Source: Nitrospira sp.
GTDB taxonomy: Bacteria; Nitrospirota; Nitrospiria; Nitrospirales; Nitrospiraceae
Direction of reading: 5' to 3'
Length of the DNA stretch: 5,837 nt
NCBI GenBank assembly: GCA_030456405.1
Contig: JAKDNQ010000148.1
Coordinates: 1-5,837 of the forward strand
The notes beneath the pieces are model-generated. The model ran no database searches. It was not told the DNA's origin and saw only the letters and a list, made by a program, of their open reading frames with translations. The position numbers and the translations under genes are program-made. Positions 4,856-5,837 of the stretch are shown piece after piece; within the stretch, counting starts at the first letter, position 1, and the number at the start of each line of letters is the position of its first letter.

Positions 4856-5057
4856 TGATCTTTCCCCGATTTCGTGGATACCTGACTAAGCAACTGCCGC
4901 CTTGGCTTCGAACTCCGCGGGGGACTGATAGTCGAGTGTGGAGTGGCACCGCTGCCGATTGTAAAAGTCTTCGATGTACTCAAAGATCTCCTGCCTCGCC
5001 TCTGTCCGCGTCCGGTACTGGCGATGAATGAATGAGTTCCCGTTTCAATAGCGGCTC
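4856..5057 (-). mobile_element. Truncated IS3-family insertion sequence (transposase 3' end and one terminal repeat)
   Basis: One end of the element is recognisable. TGATCTTTCCCCGATTTCGT (4856-4875, continuing GGA) looks like an IS3-family terminal repeat, which characteristically begins with TG and reads TCCACGAAATCGGGG on the other strand. It is followed 8 bases later by the stop of a minus-strand transposase. The other end and most of the transposase are missing, with homology fading at about 5057 beside a GC-rich stretch and the vapC stop. Because one end is gone, no target-site duplication can be tested. The remnant cannot move by itself. Confidence 0.8.
4886..5057 (-). pseudogene. IS3-family transposase, C-terminal fragment
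   Basis: Read on the minus strand, this gives the classical C-terminal end of an IS3-type DDE transposase: [20 protein letters not shown], then [20 protein letters not shown], then [12 protein letters not shown] and a TAG at 4888-4886. Only about 50 of the usual roughly 280 residues of the catalytic ORF remain, and the DDE residues are all upstream of the surviving part. Three tandem copies of ATGA (5024-5035) stand where two would keep the frame: the extra 4 bases disrupt the reading between LIH and RQYRT. The gene is therefore both truncated and frameshifted. Confidence 0.88.
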
Positions 5058-5062
5058 GGAAG

Positions 5063-5084
5063 CGGAGCGGGCTGTCGGAGCGGG
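5063..5084. repeat. Short direct repeat CGGAGCGGG x2
   Basis: CGGAGCGGG occurs at 5063-5071 and 5076-5084 (13-base period), between the end of the IS3 homology and the vapC stop. It is GC-rich compared with its surroundings and has no assigned function. It could be what is left of the region 3' of vapC after the IS insertion. Confidence 0.4.
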
Positions 5085-5089
5085 TGTTG

Positions 5090-5509
5090 TTAAGAGATCA
5101 GCCTGAGCCTGAATGGGCGAATAGACTGAATGGCTACAAAGTCTCGTGTGTTCTGAGTGACGACCATTCCTCCGATAGCTCGGGTGGACAGCGCGATCAA
5201 GACATCGTTGGCCAATGAATAACGTCGCTTGAGGTCATATCCGTGGGTAACTTGCAGTTCTTGCAAGACGTCACCGGCTTCTCGGTAGGTGGCGGAAGAA
5301 GGAGTCACTATTCTGCCTAATTTGGTGAACGTTGTGAAAAGATCGTGAAGACGGGACCGGTCGCGTGGAGCGCTCGCCCCTGCTAGGAGTTCCATCATGA
5401 CGACGGAGCTCATGAACTTAAAGGTATCGGCCTGGAAAAGGATGGCTCCGTGCTTTCCGGCATTGAGCCAATCGATGTACAGGTTGGTGTCGAAGACGAG
5501 GCGACGCAT
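5090..5509 (-). CDS. vapC: VapC-like PIN-domain toxin (ribonuclease)
   Basis: This 139-residue protein is a complete PIN-domain ribonuclease of the VapC type. The four acidic residues that bind the catalytic metal are visible: D7 in VFDTNLYID, E40 in VMMELLAG, D102 in LANDVLIAL, and D123 in TQNTRDF. Known VapC toxins cut tRNA or rRNA when freed from their antitoxin; this one's target cannot be predicted. The ATG lies one base after the TAA of the upstream antitoxin gene and has no clear ribosome binding site of its own, so translation is almost certainly coupled, as is normal for vapBC. All catalytic residues are present and the frame is intact, so the toxin is likely functional. The stop is followed by CAACACC and a GC-rich repeat, then the IS3 remnant. 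Confidence 0.92.
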   Translation of the reverse strand: MRRLVFDTNLYIDWLNAGKHGAILFQADTFKFMSSVVMMELLAGASAPRDRSRLHDLFTTFTKLGRIVTPSSATYREAGDVLQELQVTHGYDLKRRYSLANDVLIALSTRAIGGMVVTQNTRDFVAIQSIRPFRLRLIS

Positions 5510-5510
5510 C

Positions 5511-5711
5511 TTAACGGAAGACTTTGCGCAACCGCATCCGGCCTTTGACCTGTTTTAATGGTTGATCGAGGTGATCTTCGTCCACAACGAGCGTGAGGGC
5601 CCGTTCGATGGCTTCAGTCTCTGTTTTTGCACCGAGCACCGACCTGGCGCGATCCAGTTTGTCTTGATCGATCTGTAGATGCTTGTGTCGTACTGCCGAG
5701 GTCTTTCTCAT
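5511..5711 (-). CDS. vapB: VapB-type antitoxin
   Basis: This 66-residue partner of the PIN toxin contains KHLQIDQDKLDRARSVLGAK, followed by TETEAIERALTLVVDED, the N-terminal DNA-binding segment (ribbon-helix-helix-like strand and helices) of a common VapB group. A basic C-terminal tail (LKQVKGRMRLRKVFR) probably wraps the toxin. In such systems the antitoxin neutralises VapC and, with it, represses the shared promoter. I chose the ATG at 5711 over in-frame upstream ATGs (5744, 5747 and 5762) because a good promoter at 5743-5772 covers those codons and a transcript from it would start downstream of them. The resulting start also matches the usual length. GGACGG upstream of this ATG is a weak ribosome binding site. 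The gene ends one base before vapC. Confidence 0.85.
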   Translation of the reverse strand: MRKTSAVRHKHLQIDQDKLDRARSVLGAKTETEAIERALTLVVDEDHLDQPLKQVKGRMRLRKVFR

Positions 5712-5742
5712 ATCGTGCCGTCCATCTTGCAGGATGTGCATC

Positions 5743-5772
5743 ATGCTAGGCTCTATGAACATAGGTTGTCAA
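5743..5772 (-). promoter_or_regulatory. vapBC promoter with candidate operator in the spacer
   Basis: On the minus strand a perfect -35 box TTGACA (5772-5767) is followed after 18 bases by TAGCAT (5748-5743), an acceptable -10 box. The start point would fall near 5735, giving a leader of about 24 bases to the vapB ATG. The spacer contains CTATG-AA-CATAG (5753-5764), a perfect 5-2-5 inverted repeat. A repressor bound there would block RNA polymerase, as expected for VapB/VapBC autoregulation. The assignment is by pattern only. Confidence 0.65.
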
Positions 5773-5837
5773 CCGTTCGAGAGCATCGTGTCAGTGGCCA
5801 TGACGCCGCGGTCGGGAGTCGAGCGAAGAAAAGTCGA
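5773..5837. other. Short flank upstream of the vapBC promoter; nothing recognised
   Basis: These 65 bases at the window edge contain no gene, repeat or RNA that I can identify. Confidence 0.4.

Noticed and set aside
4832..5516. GCATCTTAAC occurs both near 4832 and near 5507
   Set aside because: The match is only about 11 bases. One copy spans the vapB stop and vapC start while the other is outside the IS end, so chance is the simplest explanation.

Overview
The window is bacterial accessory DNA. Its main part (about 479-3554) looks like a stretch of gene cassettes from a chromosomal (sedentary) integron, with every cassette gene on the + strand. The evidence is a series of attC-like recombination sites. 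The clearest is at 2118-2177: it has a GCCTAAC inverse core, a GTTAGGC core and a self-complementary middle. A shortened relative lies at 3478-3524, divergent sites at 1395-1463 and 2958-3020, and a weak candidate at 479-524. No integrase gene (intI), attI site or cassette promoter is in the window, so this is an internal or terminal piece of an array. The host cannot be named from the sequence. Moderate GC, this attC type, VOC/DUF1697/TfoX/DUF1772 cassettes, vapBC and IS3 debris would fit an environmental proteobacterium or a Nitrospira-like bacterium, but that is a guess.

Layout. Positions 1-478 hold no gene I can support. Cassette A (about 525-1463) carries an intact VOC/glyoxalase-fold gene (550-918) and a second VOC gene broken by two frameshifts (982-1348). 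Cassette B (1464-2177) begins with the first 33 codons of a DJ-1/PfpI-like gene (1489-1590), cut off and followed after 2 bases by a complete DUF1697 gene. Cassette C (2178-3020) holds an NTF2/SnoaL-like gene and a TfoX N-terminal-domain gene with no attC between them. Cassette D (3021-3524) holds a four-helix DUF1772 membrane protein whose stop codon lies inside the attC. Cassette E starts like a cassette with a third VOC gene (3553), but after about 28 codons the homology ends at a repeat-rich junction (3633-3707).

Downstream of that junction the DNA is different and decayed. It contains a fragment of a TPR-like helical protein that lacks its 5' end and is frameshifted (3702-4542), about 310 bases without a gene but with a good intrinsic terminator (4784-4819), and a truncated IS3-family element (4856-5057) with one terminal repeat and the end of its transposase. 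The window closes with an intact minus-strand vapBC toxin-antitoxin operon (5711 down to 5090). It has a sigma70-type promoter whose spacer holds a perfect 5-2-5 inverted repeat, a plausible autoregulatory operator.

The cassette genes do not form an obvious pathway. They are small independent enzymes or binding folds typical of cassette arrays. The most informative features are the diversity and damage of the attC sites, the two genes cut back to about 30 codons just after an attC, and the junction where the array ends. I see no clear sign of a new defence or metabolic system.
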